A stretch of 55,061 nucleotides of DNA from an uncultured Helicobacter sp. (GTDB lineage: Bacteria > Campylobacterota > Campylobacteria > Campylobacterales > Helicobacteraceae). The stretch is taken from contig CALVDZ010000014.1 in NCBI GenBank assembly GCA_944326445.1, forward strand, positions 1 through 55,061, in the 5' to 3' direction. This document shows, piece by piece, positions 42,050 to 51,362 of the stretch; the first letter of the stretch is position 1; every line of letters begins with the position of its first letter. The translations under genes were made by a program, and so were the position numbers. Below the pieces are notes generated by a model. That model worked only from the letters and a program-made list of their open reading frames with translations. It had not been told where the DNA came from and ran no database searches.

Positions 42050-44464
42050 ATGGCTGCACAAGAAGTCGATCTTAACGATCCAAACCAAGATACAGAATCT
42101 AGCGTGCAAGCGGAGCAAGATTCGGAACAAAAGCTGGGGCTAGGGCAAAGAATCGCCGCGCTCATATCCCCCATAGCGCAAAAATTCCCCGCCCTAAACG
42201 CGCTAAAGGGTAATAAAAAGGCGTTGATCGCGCTCATTGGCGGGGGCGTGAGCGCGCTAGTGCTTATCATCAGCCTTGTGGTTTTTGCTTTTAGCAGTAG
42301 TGAGGAGGAGGATATGCCCCCCCCACCGCCGCCAAAGCCCGCTAAAATCTCCCAAGCCCCCCAAGTGGAGCAGCTCTCTAAAAAGGGCAGTATCGATGAG
42401 AGCGAGCTAGGGCAGATGATAAAAAAGGCAAATATCCTCTATGAGCAGGGCGACAAGCTAGAGGCACTTGATCTCTTTGAGCATATTGCGATATTTTCCC
42501 AATCGCTTGCGGGATACAATCTGGGCGTGATTAAGCTCAAAGAAAAAGAATATGCGCAGGCTTTGCAGTCCTTTGATCTGGCTATTGAATCTGGTGAAGA
42601 TGTGGCAGTGAGCGCGATAAATGCCGCGTATGCCGCACACAAGCTCGGTAAGCAAAATTTGGTGGATTACTATGTAGGTATTAGCTCCTCGCATCTTTTT
42701 GAATCTAGCAAAGCACCTTTTTACTCCTTTCTTTATAGCCTTGTTGATGTGTATAAGGGCTTTTATTTTGAATCCCTCTCTTCATTGCTAAATCCTAATT
42801 CCAAAGCCTACCAAGCGTATAATAACCGCCTTGCCGCACGCGTTTTCACGCTTTTTAACGACGATTATAACGCCCTCGCTGCGCTCAAAAAAACGCCTGC
42901 CAAAAAGGACAATCTCGCCATCGCCCAGCTCCACGCTAGAGTGGGCGAATACAAGCAGGCGCGCCAATATATGTATGAATACCTAAACGCCTTTGCCAAA
43001 GATCCCCACGCGCTGATGTCCTTGCAGCTTATTGAGCTAAAGCTGGGGAATTTTAAAGAAAGTGTGAGTATCCTCAATCGTATGATGCGCCAAGATGAGA
43101 AAAATCCGGATTTGAGCCTCTATCCCATACGCGTGAAGCTCAAAGATGAGCTTTTTGATATCCACAAAGCCCAAGAGAATTTTTGGAATCGCAAGTTTGA
43201 GCACGAGCAGATTTTGGGCTATAAGATTGTGTATTATTACGCGCCTTTTAGGGTTTTTGACGCTAAGCAGGGGCTTGGGATGATCCAAGAGGGTGGCATA
43301 CACCTAAAAATCGATAATATCGAGTTTGCCAAAAGCGCGCTAGGCGAGGGCAGCGGGATCGCTAAAGTCAATCAAAATATCGCCCTAGCCCTGCGCGAAG
43401 TCAATCAAAACAATATCCGCAAGGCAAGGGATTATATGCTAAAAGCCCTCCGTATCTATCCCAATCACGCGATTTTGCACTACAACATAGGCGTGCTGTA
43501 TGCCCAAGTGGGGGATTATGATAGTGCTTATACGCATTTTTTGCGCGCCTATCATCTAGATAGCAGTGATGTGCTCTCTGGACTTTTTGCCGTGGTGGCT
43601 GGGCGACTGACCTATCGCAATGTCGATAGAATCCTAAGCACTATCAGCGCGGATTTTGCGGATATTAGCTTTGAATCTAGCGAGCAAAAGGCGTTTTTGC
43701 TCTGTTTTTTGCGCTATCTCAATAATGTGCCAATCGAGGATTTTGCGTGGATAGGCAATGCCAAAAAGCCCATATACCACGCGCTAAAAAGTGCCTATGG
43801 CATAGCCAAGCGAGATCCGCAAATGAGTATGGAGAGTTTTCAAAAAATCCAAGAGCTCTACCCAAAAGATGTGGTGGCAAATGTGATGTATGAGCTTGCG
43901 AGATTTTTTAGGCGTGATCTCAAAGAGGTGGCACTAGAGCTCAATGAGCTTTATTATAAGAGGGATTTGGATATGAGCAGCATTTACTTTGGGGCGTCTT
44001 TGGCACGCGAGCTCTATATCTATACTTCCTTTATCACGGGGACTTTGCTAAGTATCGAGCCTGAGCTAGAAAAAAAGCTCCTTAGCACCAATGACAATAA
44101 CGCAGGGATTTTGCAGGTTTTGGGGCTTTTAAACATTTATAGTGGGCATTTTGAAAAGGCGTTTGTGTATTACAACACGCTTATTGATGATCTCAAAGAG
44201 GACGATCCGCAGACGCGCTTCCTAGGTGCGGTGGCGGCACTAGGAGCTGGGCGGCACGAGAATGCCGTGGCACTGCTGCAAATCTCTAAGATGGAATCTG
44301 TTACGAATTTAGAATCTAAATTTGCCCTAGGATTGCTCTATCAAGAAGCCAAAAACTTCAAAGCCGCACGCGATCATTATGAGCAGGTCAGTAGCAGTGA
44401 TTTTGTGTCAGAATATTTTGATTTTGACATCGACACAAGCCCGATGCTAAGGGAGTATAACTAG
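42050..44464 (+). CDS. TPR-repeat inner-membrane protein
   Basis: An 804-residue protein. A cytoplasmic acidic N-terminus (about 1-62) is followed by one transmembrane helix (IALIGGGVSALVLIISLVVF), a polyproline segment (DMPPPPPPKPAK) and a long periplasmic region with tetratricopeptide-like repeats, for example ILYEQGDKLEALDLFEHIA, GVIKLKEKEYAQALQSFDLA, ILHYNIGVLYAQVGDYDSAY and HENAVALLQIS. TPR arrays scaffold protein complexes; the exact role is unknown. The polyproline is encoded by a C8 tract (42317-42324), a possible slippage site. The gene follows serS by 8 bp. Confidence 0.85.
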   Translation: MAAQEVDLNDPNQDTESSVQAEQDSEQKLGLGQRIAALISPIAQKFPALNALKGNKKALIALIGGGVSALVLIISLVVFAFSSSEEEDMPPPPPPKPAKISQAPQVEQLSKKGSIDESELGQMIKKANILYEQGDKLEALDLFEHIAIFSQSLAGYNLGVIKLKEKEYAQALQSFDLAIESGEDVAVSAINAAYAAHKLGKQNLVDYYVGISSSHLFESSKAPFYSFLYSLVDVYKGFYFESLSSLLNPNSKAYQAYNNRLAARVFTLFNDDYNALAALKKTPAKKDNLAIAQLHARVGEYKQARQYMYEYLNAFAKDPHALMSLQLIELKLGNFKESVSILNRMMRQDEKNPDLSLYPIRVKLKDELFDIHKAQENFWNRKFEHEQILGYKIVYYYAPFRVFDAKQGLGMIQEGGIHLKIDNIEFAKSALGEGSGIAKVNQNIALALREVNQNNIRKARDYMLKALRIYPNHAILHYNIGVLYAQVGDYDSAYTHFLRAYHLDSSDVLSGLFAVVAGRLTYRNVDRILSTISADFADISFESSEQKAFLLCFLRYLNNVPIEDFAWIGNAKKPIYHALKSAYGIAKRDPQMSMESFQKIQELYPKDVVANVMYELARFFRRDLKEVALELNELYYKRDLDMSSIYFGASLARELYIYTSFITGTLLSIEPELEKKLLSTNDNNAGILQVLGLLNIYSGHFEKAFVYYNTLIDDLKEDDPQTRFLGAVAALGAGRHENAVALLQISKMESVTNLESKFALGLLYQEAKNFKAARDHYEQVSSSDFVSEYFDFDIDTSPMLREYN

Positions 44465-44615
44465 GGCTTTGTGTGGTGTGGTTTGCTTGGCAAGGCTATT
44501 GCTTAAGTTAATCCACCCCAATCCCTTAAACGCTGGCAAAACCTCATTATTTTTGCTATACTTGCCTTGTCACTTTGCATTAAGTGATGGAACCAAAAAT
44601 TTTAAGGAGCTTACG

Positions 44616-44943
44616 ATGAAAAAGGGACTTTTGATGGTAATTGGTGCAATAGCTGCTATGTGGCTTGTAGGGTGTGCGCCGGGAGGAGCTAGCGCCTCTA
44701 CTCACACTACACAGCCATTAACGGCCACAGCTGCTACTCTAGGTAACTCTGGACATATCTCCTAGCCTCCAAAAAGGCAAAGTGAGCCGCCACAATGTGC
44801 TAGGGATTGTCGCTTTTGGCGATTGTTCTGCTAGCCAAAGCAAGGTGGTATCACTTCCAGCTTATGCCTTTATGACAAAATGCCTAGTCGTGTCTTATGT
44901 AGGCACTGATTGGGCGGTATCCTGTGTTTATAAAAGCTTCTAA
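44616..44943 (+). pseudogene. TRL-like lipoprotein, frameshifted
   Basis: The first frame encodes a lipoprotein signal (MKKGLLMVIGAIAAMWLVGC, lipobox LVGC) and stops after 49 residues at 44763-44765. Removing one C near 44759-44760 lets the frame continue as SLQKGKVSRHNVLGIVAFGD, then CSASQSKVV and so on to 44943, giving about 108 residues, close to the intact 110-residue paralogue encoded at 45314-45646. The leader TTTTAAGGAGCTTACG is also shared with that paralogue. It is therefore a decayed member of an inverted gene pair. Confidence 0.75.
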
Positions 44944-45313
44944 GATTCTATAATTTGGATAGATTAATACTCATCCAAGCCTACACTCCTTAAATCTTAA
45001 AAATACCTTTTGCCTTAGCATAAATAATCGTCGTGCTTAGAGGGGTGGCAATATTTTTGATAATCGCTAGATTTACTTTTGTTAGCCGTATTGCTCAAGA
45101 AATAGCAAAAGTGATGAAAATACAGAATCTAATCCCTTAGCGATACCACATTACAAAAGACATATCTGTATGATTAGAGAGTATTTAAAAAATGGAGAAT
45201 GGCATAGGGTAGTGGCTATTTTTGGAGACTTTGAGGAATGAAGGACTTTGGCAAAGTCCAAGCAATCCAGCTCTTACTTAAGGAGTAAGAGCCCCTTGCT
45301 CGTCAAATGCTTG
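44944..45313. other. 370-bp intergenic region between convergent TRL genes
   Basis: No convincing gene. It holds two short hairpins: GGACTTTGGCAAAGTCC (45243-45259) and a 9-bp stem GCTCTTACT/AGTAAGAGC (45270-45292), the latter just 3' of the minus-strand TRL gene and possibly involved in its termination. Short open fragments are present (plus strand, from 45172: MIREYLKNGEWHRVVAIFGD; minus strand, about 45085-44996: TPLSTTIIYAKAKGIFKI), perhaps remnants of a lost gene. Confidence 0.4.
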
Positions 45314-45646
45314 CTATTGTCCCTTTACGATAACCGTTGTTTTGTTGTAAAGATACAAAATGTTAGTGGTTTTTACATCAGCGCTTTTGACTTGACTGAT
45401 ACCACCTTGCTTTGCAGCCTCGCTCACAGAACAATCACCAAAAGCAACAATCCCTAGCACATTGTGGCAGCTCGCCTCGCCTCTTTTGGAAGCCTCGGAG
45501 ATATTTCCAGAATTGCTCAAGGCAGTGGTGGTAGCCACTAATGGTTGTGTGGTGTTGGTATAGACAAGAGCAGGTCCTCCTACCGCACATCCCGTAAGCA
45601 GCATAGCACCTATTGCACTAATTACCATCAAAAGTCCTTTTTTCAT
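45314..45646 (-). CDS. TRL-like lipoprotein
   Basis: A 110-residue predicted lipoprotein (signal MKKGLLMVISAIGAMLLTGC, lipobox LTGC) of the TRL-like family. The conserved core is HNVLGIVAFGDCSVSEAAKQ followed by GGISQVKSADVK and a C-terminal strand NILYLYNKTTVIVKG. Family members are small surface or envelope lipoproteins without known function. The ATG at 45646 follows AAGGAGCTTACG. The inverted, damaged paralogue is at 44616-44943. Confidence 0.8.
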   Translation of the reverse strand: MKKGLLMVISAIGAMLLTGCAVGGPALVYTNTTQPLVATTTALSNSGNISEASKRGEASCHNVLGIVAFGDCSVSEAAKQGGISQVKSADVKTTNILYLYNKTTVIVKGQ

Positions 45647-45905
45647 CGTAAGCTCCTTAAGAATTTTTTGGCTCTATCACTTTTGGCAAGCGACAAAAAA
45701 GTGTAGCAAATCATTCCTTATGTTTGCATTTTTAGCGCAGATTCTCTGTAATGCTAGAGACAATATCGCCATTGGGAAACATTCAATCTTCCTTAGATTC
45801 TGAAGATTTTGAATCTGTGCCTGCGTGCTACATATTTTCCTATGATTTTTGCTCTGCAAAACCACAGAATCTAGAGCTTAGATTCTGTTTAGGGCTTGGG
45901 CGATT

Positions 45906-46614
45906 TTAGCGATTGTTTGGGTTTTCCCACAGCATCACGGGCTTAGATTCTATCCCCCAGCTTTTTGGGTGATTTTCTTGTATCTCAAAGACGATGGAGC
46001 ATTTGAGATGAAAGGGCTCCTCCCGCAAGTCAAGCGTCCTGCCCTGCGTGGGCAAAATCTCGGTGTTGTTGTGCGCGCCTATATCGTTGGTAATGAGCGC
46101 GTATTTAAATCGCGGCAAAATCGCGATAAACTCCTCAATTTTAGCAAGCGGGAGGTGTTGGAGCACATCTTTGCACAGCAGCAAATCCGCGCTGGGGAGC
46201 TTGCCAAAGTCCCCATCATAGAGATGAAAGGAGATATTTTCCTTGCTATAGAGGGGCGTGTTGGCGTTGATCACAAAAGAGGCGACATCAAAGCCTTGGT
46301 AAGTAATCCCGCTAAAATCGATATTTTTAGAAAACTGCCAATCCCCGCAGCCCGCATCGACTACGCTCGTGATATGGTGGGTTTTGAAAAATTCTTGCAA
46401 AAACGCGACATAGCCACGACAGAGGTTTGCATCCGAGCCGCTACCAGAGCCAGAGCCCCAGTAGTTTGTCTCATAGACGACATCAAAGAGTGTGTTGAGA
46501 GAGGATTGTTTGAGTAGGAGGGATTTGATAAACTGCACATCGTGAGAAATCTGCACTAGCCCCCCCCCCTAATAGCCTATTGCGAAAGTTTTTTAAAGTC
46601 TCTTTAAGATTCAT
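45906..46614 (-). pseudogene. Class I SAM methyltransferase, phase-variable by a G10 tract (OFF as written)
   Basis: The start ATG at 46614 follows AAAGGAG and encodes MNLKETLKNFRNRLL, then runs into a G10 tract (46560-46569, C on the plus strand). With G9 the frame continues as GGGLVQISHDVQFIKSLLLK and into a 235-residue methyltransferase: NTLFDVVYETNYWGSGSGSG, SAM motif VVDAGCGDWQFSKNI, then LLLCKDVLQHLP, and a C-terminal WGIESKPVMLWENP. With G10 it is out of frame. An unassisted start inside the downstream frame (GTG or CTG near 46556) lacks a ribosome site. In Helicobacter and Campylobacter such tracts commonly switch surface-modifying enzymes; the substrate is unknown. Confidence 0.8.
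46560..46569 (-). repeat. G10 homopolymer tract in the methyltransferase gene
   Basis: Ten consecutive C on the plus strand (G on the coding strand) between codons for Leu-15 and the conserved part of the methyltransferase. G9 would put the gene ON. This is the longest homopolymer I see in the window. Confidence 0.9.
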
Positions 46615-46650
46615 AAGAACTCCTTTATATGTAATGTGTGGCTTGCGTGC

Positions 46651-47403
46651 TTAAAACACCACGCCAAAGATAACAGAAGCGCGCCAATATGGGACTTGGA
46701 AGTCTTTTGTGCGGATATGAGTTTGCAGGGCGGGCTGCTCGGGATCGCGCAGGGTGCTATTGAGATCGCCCATCACAAATCGCGCACCTATGCTAAAGGT
46801 ATTGCGCAGGCGTAAGCCAAGCCCCGCGCCATAGATGATGCCCTGATAGGTGTTGGTGAGCGACCAGTCGTTTTCTGTCTCACTTTTGTAAAACACATCT
46901 TTGATAGAATGGTAGGCATAGCCCCCCATCGCTTGGATATAAAAGGACTTCATCTGCAAGCCAACCACCACGGGCACTTGCACACCCCAGCCATTAAAGC
47001 CCATCTCGCCTAGGAGTCTCGTGCCATTTGGTAAGCCCGCGCTAGAAGGACTCGTGGCAAATGCGTTGCTATCGCCCCTTTGCCTGATATAAATAGGCAG
47101 GGTAACCTCCACGCCCACATACGGATACACGCCGCGCATACTCGAGACGGACATAATATAGCTAGAATACCCAATATCAGCCGAGTGCAAAAAGCTATCG
47201 CCAAGCTTTGCGTAAGAGTAGCCTAGCATTCCTTCATTGTAGAGAATCCAGCGCGTGGTGCCATCGCTGCTTGCACGCACGACGCGTCCTGCGCCAAAGT
47301 TTGAGAGCAGGGCATTCTCATAGCCTTTGTATTGTTGGAAGGCATTTGTCGCGCCAAAGCCCAATGATGAGCCAATGAGCAATACAATCATCACTAATCG
47401 CAT
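46651..47403 (-). CDS. Outer-membrane beta-barrel protein
   Basis: A 250-residue secreted protein: signal peptide MRLVMIVLLIGSSLGFGA, then alternating strands (RWILYNEGMLGYSYAKLGDS, YPYVGVEVTLPIYIRQ, GWGVQVPVVVGLQMKSFYIQ, GLGLRLRNTFSIGARFVMGD) and a C-terminal strand ending VIFGVVF with Phe. It resembles Helicobacter small OMPs of the OmpX/OmpW-like barrel type. The ATG at 47403 follows AAGGAG. It lies upstream of the methyltransferase on the same strand; any link is speculative. Confidence 0.8.
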   Translation of the reverse strand: MRLVMIVLLIGSSLGFGATNAFQQYKGYENALLSNFGAGRVVRASSDGTTRWILYNEGMLGYSYAKLGDSFLHSADIGYSSYIMSVSSMRGVYPYVGVEVTLPIYIRQRGDSNAFATSPSSAGLPNGTRLLGEMGFNGWGVQVPVVVGLQMKSFYIQAMGGYAYHSIKDVFYKSETENDWSLTNTYQGIIYGAGLGLRLRNTFSIGARFVMGDLNSTLRDPEQPALQTHIRTKDFQVPYWRASVIFGVVF

Positions 47404-47566
47404 ATCTAACTCCTTAAATGTCGTAGATTCTTCGCATTATAGCCACTAAAAAGCCACATTTGGCTTAAAGCCTCACTCCCCATATCGTGCAAAAAATGTT
47501 ATAATGTAGCTTTTGCTAGGCTGCGAGGATAAGCGCGCAATTTGCCATATTAAGGATTTATAAAAG

Positions 47567-48643
47567 ATGTTTTTTCGCTTCATTTCGCTTCATTATCTCA
47601 AATATTTTTTTATCATCTTTCTCGCCCTAGAGATGTTTTTCGTGGCGATTGATACGCTAAAGTATGTCGATGATTTGCCAGATTCTGCCAATCTCTTTAT
47701 CCTCTTTTTGTTTTATGATAGCGTGTATGCGATGAGCTACACACTGCCCATCTCGCTTGTGCTTAGCTCGATTATGTTTTTCATCACTTTTTTAAAGACA
47801 AACCAACTCACCGCGCTCCTAGCCCTTGGTTATTCGCGCTTACAGATTCTAAAGCCCGTGGTGTTTGTGGCGAGCTTTTTTACCTGCTTGCATATCGGGC
47901 TCAATTGCACTTCGTTTGCCTACGCCCAAGAGAGCGCAGAATCTATCGTGAATAATCAAGCCGTGCTAAACACGCGCCAAGATGTGCTGCTAAAGTTTGA
48001 CAACAAATATATCTTTATGGGTAAGATTTATCCGCTAGAAAATGGCGGGGCAAAGGCTGAGCATATCAAGATTTTTGAGCTAGAAAATCGCGCATTGCGT
48101 AGCTACTACGAGGCAAAGACTGCGGTTTTTGCCAACGATGTGTGGCGGCTTAGCGAGGTGGCGTATCTGCTCATCGGGGAGGAGCTAGAGCTGGGCAAAA
48201 GTGCGCTGACTAAGACTGAATTAACGCAATTAGAGGTGTTAAAGGGCTTTCGCCCCAAGGTGCTTGATACCTTTTCCCAAGATAAGCCCACGGTTTCTGT
48301 GCTCGATGCGATTGATACGCTTTTTATCTCCTTTGAGCAGGGGACTAATACCACCAAAATGCGCGCGATTTTGTATGCGCTTGTCATCGTGCCGTTTTTT
48401 GTGCCCCTTAGCATTTTTATCATCGCTGCCTTTATCCCCTCGCTCGCACGCTATGGCAATCTCGCGCTCATTAGTTTCGCGTGCGTGGTGGGCGCGCTCG
48501 TGATATGGGGGCTGTTTTTTTCATTCTCCGAGCTTAGCATTAGCGGGATTTTGCAGCCAGAGATTGGGGTTTTGACGCCATTTATCATTTTGTTTGGCGT
48601 GAGTATGTATTTTTTGCGCAAAATCAACACAAAGTTTATCTAA
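47567..48643 (+). CDS. lptG: LPS export permease LptG/LptF family
   Basis: A 358-residue inner-membrane protein with three helices at each end and a central periplasmic beta-jellyroll (about 95-265), the LptF/LptG layout. These proteins form the LptB2FG ABC transporter that extracts LPS from the inner membrane. FISLHYLKYFFIIFLALEMF and SYTLPISLVLSSIMFFITF, then TNQLTALLALGYSRLQILKP (the coupling helix region), are characteristic. Assignment to G rather than F is a guess from length. It begins after AAGGATTTATAAAAG. Confidence 0.85.
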   Translation: MFFRFISLHYLKYFFIIFLALEMFFVAIDTLKYVDDLPDSANLFILFLFYDSVYAMSYTLPISLVLSSIMFFITFLKTNQLTALLALGYSRLQILKPVVFVASFFTCLHIGLNCTSFAYAQESAESIVNNQAVLNTRQDVLLKFDNKYIFMGKIYPLENGGAKAEHIKIFELENRALRSYYEAKTAVFANDVWRLSEVAYLLIGEELELGKSALTKTELTQLEVLKGFRPKVLDTFSQDKPTVSVLDAIDTLFISFEQGTNTTKMRAILYALVIVPFFVPLSIFIIAAFIPSLARYGNLALISFACVVGALVIWGLFFSFSELSISGILQPEIGVLTPFIILFGVSMYFLRKINTKFI

Positions 48644-48719
48644 ATGCAAACTTTTTATATTTTTTTTACTCAAAACAAGGCATAATGAAACAAATTTCAA
48701 GCATTAGCGAGGTAGCTTT

Positions 48720-49442
48720 ATGGAAGAAAAGATTGATATAACAGAGCGGGTTTTTACCTTTGTAGGGGCGTTGTATCCACATTCTTTGGAGGGCGTTTTT
48801 TCTCATCACGATTTTGTGGTGGCGGCTTGCACTATTTTGATAGCTTTTGTGCTGCTTATTTGCGCATCGCTTGCGACGAGTAGGATGCAGCTCGTGCCTA
48901 GCGGGATTCAAAATGTCTTTGAAACGCTCATTAGTGGTGTGATTGGGTTTGCTAAAGATATCGTAGGCGAGGAAGTCGCGCGCAAATACTTCCCGCTTGC
49001 TGCGACTATTGGGCTAATCGTTTTGGCAGCCAATCTCATAGGGATTATCCCGGGCTTTGAGGCGCCCTCATCGAGCCTAAGCTTTACGCTCGTGCTCGCG
49101 CTTGTGGTGTTTGTGTATTATCACTTCGAGGGGATTAGGGCACAGGGCGTAGTGACTTACTTCAAGCACTTTGCTGGACCTGTGTGGTGGCTTATCCCGC
49201 TGATGTTGCCCGTGGAGATTATCTCGCATTTTTCGCGTATCATCTCGCTTTCATTCCGTTTGTTTGGGAATATCAAGGGTGATGATATGTTTTTGCTCAT
49301 TATGCTCGTGCTTGTGCCTTGGGTGGTGCCTGTGTTGCCCTTTGCGATTTTGGCGTTTATGGCGTTTTTGCAAGCGTTTGTGTTTATGATTCTCACATAT
49401 GTGTATTTGCACGGGGCTGTTGTGGTAGATTCTGATCATTAG
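48720..49442 (+). CDS. atpB: F1Fo ATP synthase subunit a
   Basis: A 240-residue membrane protein forming the proton half-channels of the ATP synthase. The conserved helix with essential Arg is ISLSFRLFGNIKGDDMFLLI, preceded by PVEIISHFSRI; the last helix is AFLQAFVFMILTYVYLHGAV. Subunits of the F1 part are not nearby; a separate atpB locus is usual in Campylobacteria. The start ATG at 48720 has GAGGTAGCTTT upstream. Confidence 0.95.
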   Translation: MEEKIDITERVFTFVGALYPHSLEGVFSHHDFVVAACTILIAFVLLICASLATSRMQLVPSGIQNVFETLISGVIGFAKDIVGEEVARKYFPLAATIGLIVLAANLIGIIPGFEAPSSSLSFTLVLALVVFVYYHFEGIRAQGVVTYFKHFAGPVWWLIPLMLPVEIISHFSRIISLSFRLFGNIKGDDMFLLIMLVLVPWVVPVLPFAILAFMAFLQAFVFMILTYVYLHGAVVVDSDH

Positions 49443-49464
49443 ATCTCTCCTGCCCCCCATTGCT

Positions 49465-50010
49465 TTGAAATCCTATCTCATCACTCCCGAGGTTAGTCCC
49501 TCGTATCTTAAATCCTTTCCCTCTATTTTAAAGGCTTTTCGTCCCGATTATGCGATGTATCGTAGCCGCGATAGAGCCTTGGCTAGGGAGTTTGCAGCTC
49601 TTTGTCGCGCACATAATATTCTTTGTTTTTTAAACTCACAGGGCGTTGGCGATGGGGAGCTAGATTCACTCCTGCCGTATTTTGATGGGATTCATCTAAA
49701 GGGCACTGCACTTTCGCTCATTGCCGATTTTAGCGCGCATTGTATGGTTGGCTTTAGCGCACATAGCCCCAAAGAGGTGCGAGAGGCTCTGTGCAATGGC
49801 GCGAGCTATGCCACGCTTAGCCCCATTTTTGCCACGCCGCACAAGGGCACGCCTATCGGGATAGAATCTCTGCGCGCGCTAGATTCACACGCACGGGCGC
49901 GGACATTTGGGCTTGGCGGGATTGACACACCCAGCAAGCTCGCGCAACTCGCACAGATTGAAAATCTCTATGGCTTTGCCTCAATTAGGTATTTTTTAGG
50001 CGAGGTATAG
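49465..50010 (+). CDS. Thiamine-phosphate synthase/TenI-like protein
   Basis: A 181-residue TIM-barrel protein of the ThiE/TenI family. FDGIHLKGTAL, MVGFSAHSPKEVREALCNGA, SYATLSPIFATPHKGTPIG and FGLGGIDTPSKLAQ match the family's phosphate- and pyrimidine-binding loops, though the usual TxTK of ThiE is replaced by ATPHKG. It is shorter than ThiE (about 210 residues). The most upstream start is TTG at 49465, 22 bp after atpB, without an evident ribosome site; an internal ATG is at 49552. It may be a TenI-like regulator or isomerase rather than the biosynthetic enzyme. Confidence 0.7.
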   Translation: MKSYLITPEVSPSYLKSFPSILKAFRPDYAMYRSRDRALAREFAALCRAHNILCFLNSQGVGDGELDSLLPYFDGIHLKGTALSLIADFSAHCMVGFSAHSPKEVREALCNGASYATLSPIFATPHKGTPIGIESLRALDSHARARTFGLGGIDTPSKLAQLAQIENLYGFASIRYFLGEV

Positions 50011-50058
50011 GCGCGTTTTGCTACAATGCACGCGAGATAGAGAATCTAAGGCAAGGGT

Positions 50059-51348
50059 ATGAAGCATTTTTGGAATTCCATATTTTTTAAAATCACGCTA
50101 TTGTTTTGCGCGGCACTGCTTGGGTTTTTTGCCCTCTCGTATTTTTTTATCAAAGACAAGATTGAAGAGGATCAGCGTATCAACGCCATCAAATACAACC
50201 AAATCGTGATGATGATGAATGAAATCGGGCGCTTTGGGGGTGGGGGCGATGTGGTAAAAAAATACTTGCACGATTTGGGCTTTGTGGAAGTGCAAGAGAG
50301 CCTAAAGGATCAGCTGCGCGATGAGGATAGGCTCCCAGATGGCTTTGTGGGCACGATTGCTAAAATCCGCAACACCAACAACGGCATTTATATCCTGCTT
50401 GAGAACAACAAAGAAGCGATTTTGTATAAAGATAGCGCGCAAAGCTCGCACGATCGCTTTTATTTTATCACGCTAGCGGGGATTTTGATGCTCACCTTTA
50501 TCTACGCGCTTTTGCTAAAAGCCCTCATCCCGCTAAACACGCTGCGCTCACAGGTGGCAAATATCAATTCTATGCAGGCAGACTATATCCGCACCAAGCG
50601 CAATCCTAGAGATGAGATCGAGCTACTAGCAAATGAATTTTATAAGTTTTCTAACAAAGTCAAGGCGCTTAATGAATCTCGGCTTTTGTTTTTGCGCTCC
50701 ATTATGCACGAGCTCAAAACCCCCATCACCAAGGGGCGTATTACCGCCGAGATGGTAGAAAATCCGCAGCAAAAAGATCGCCTTTGCTCGGCGTTTAGTC
50801 GCCTCAATGAGCTCATCTCGGAGTTTGCCAAAATCGAGCAGCTCGTCTCGCGTATGTATGCGATCAAAAAAAGCGAGTTTGTGCTAGAGGATTTGATAGA
50901 GCAAACCCAAAATATGCTCCTTATAGATTCCAACACGCCAAATCCCATTACGCTCAAATCCCCATACGCGCTGATTAAGGCGGATTTTGAACTCTTTGCT
51001 ATCGCGGTGAAAAATATGCTCGATAATGCCATAAAATACGGCGATGATGGCAAAGTCTGCGTCTATACCCAAGGTGATAGCCTGTGTGTGGAGAATCTAG
51101 GCAGCCCGCTAAAATTTGGATTAAATGAGTATTTTAAGCCCTATTTTAGGGATTCTAAAAAAAATATCCAAGGGTTTGGGCTAGGGATGTATATCATCAA
51201 AAATATCTTAGATAACCAAAATTTTAGGCTAAAATACACGCACGAGGGCGGCAAAAACATTTTTATCATCAAAGGCTGTGTGGTTGAGAATTTTTGCGAT
51301 CTCAAAAACCGCCCCGCCAAGCCCGAGCTTGTGTCAGATAAACTCTAA
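50059..51348 (+). CDS. arsS: Sensor histidine kinase, ArsS-like
   Basis: A 429-residue membrane histidine kinase: TM helix 1 (about 9-30), a periplasmic sensor (31-137), TM helix 2 (ITLAGILMLTFIYALLLKAL), HAMP-like linker, H-box RSIMHELKTPITKGRITAEM with the phospho-accepting His, N-box AVKNMLDNAIKYGDDG and G-box GFGLGMYIIKNIL. In H. pylori, ArsS senses acid and its gene adjoins hemB, as here (14-bp gap). No response-regulator gene (arsR) is adjacent, so it would act on a partner encoded elsewhere. Confidence 0.85.
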   Translation: MKHFWNSIFFKITLLFCAALLGFFALSYFFIKDKIEEDQRINAIKYNQIVMMMNEIGRFGGGGDVVKKYLHDLGFVEVQESLKDQLRDEDRLPDGFVGTIAKIRNTNNGIYILLENNKEAILYKDSAQSSHDRFYFITLAGILMLTFIYALLLKALIPLNTLRSQVANINSMQADYIRTKRNPRDEIELLANEFYKFSNKVKALNESRLLFLRSIMHELKTPITKGRITAEMVENPQQKDRLCSAFSRLNELISEFAKIEQLVSRMYAIKKSEFVLEDLIEQTQNMLLIDSNTPNPITLKSPYALIKADFELFAIAVKNMLDNAIKYGDDGKVCVYTQGDSLCVENLGSPLKFGLNEYFKPYFRDSKKNIQGFGLGMYIIKNILDNQNFRLKYTHEGGKNIFIIKGCVVENFCDLKNRPAKPELVSDKL

Positions 51349-51362
51349 AATAAGGAGGGAGT

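Noticed and set aside
44469..44615. N-terminal extension of the first TRL lipoprotein
   Set aside because: The lipoprotein signal begins at 44616 with a good AAGGAG; the upstream codons are leader DNA shared with the paralogue.
46556..46556. Methyltransferase starting downstream of the poly-G tract
   Set aside because: Only GTG/CTG-type codons without a ribosome site are available there, while ATG 46614 has AAAGGAG and gives a natural N-terminus at G9.
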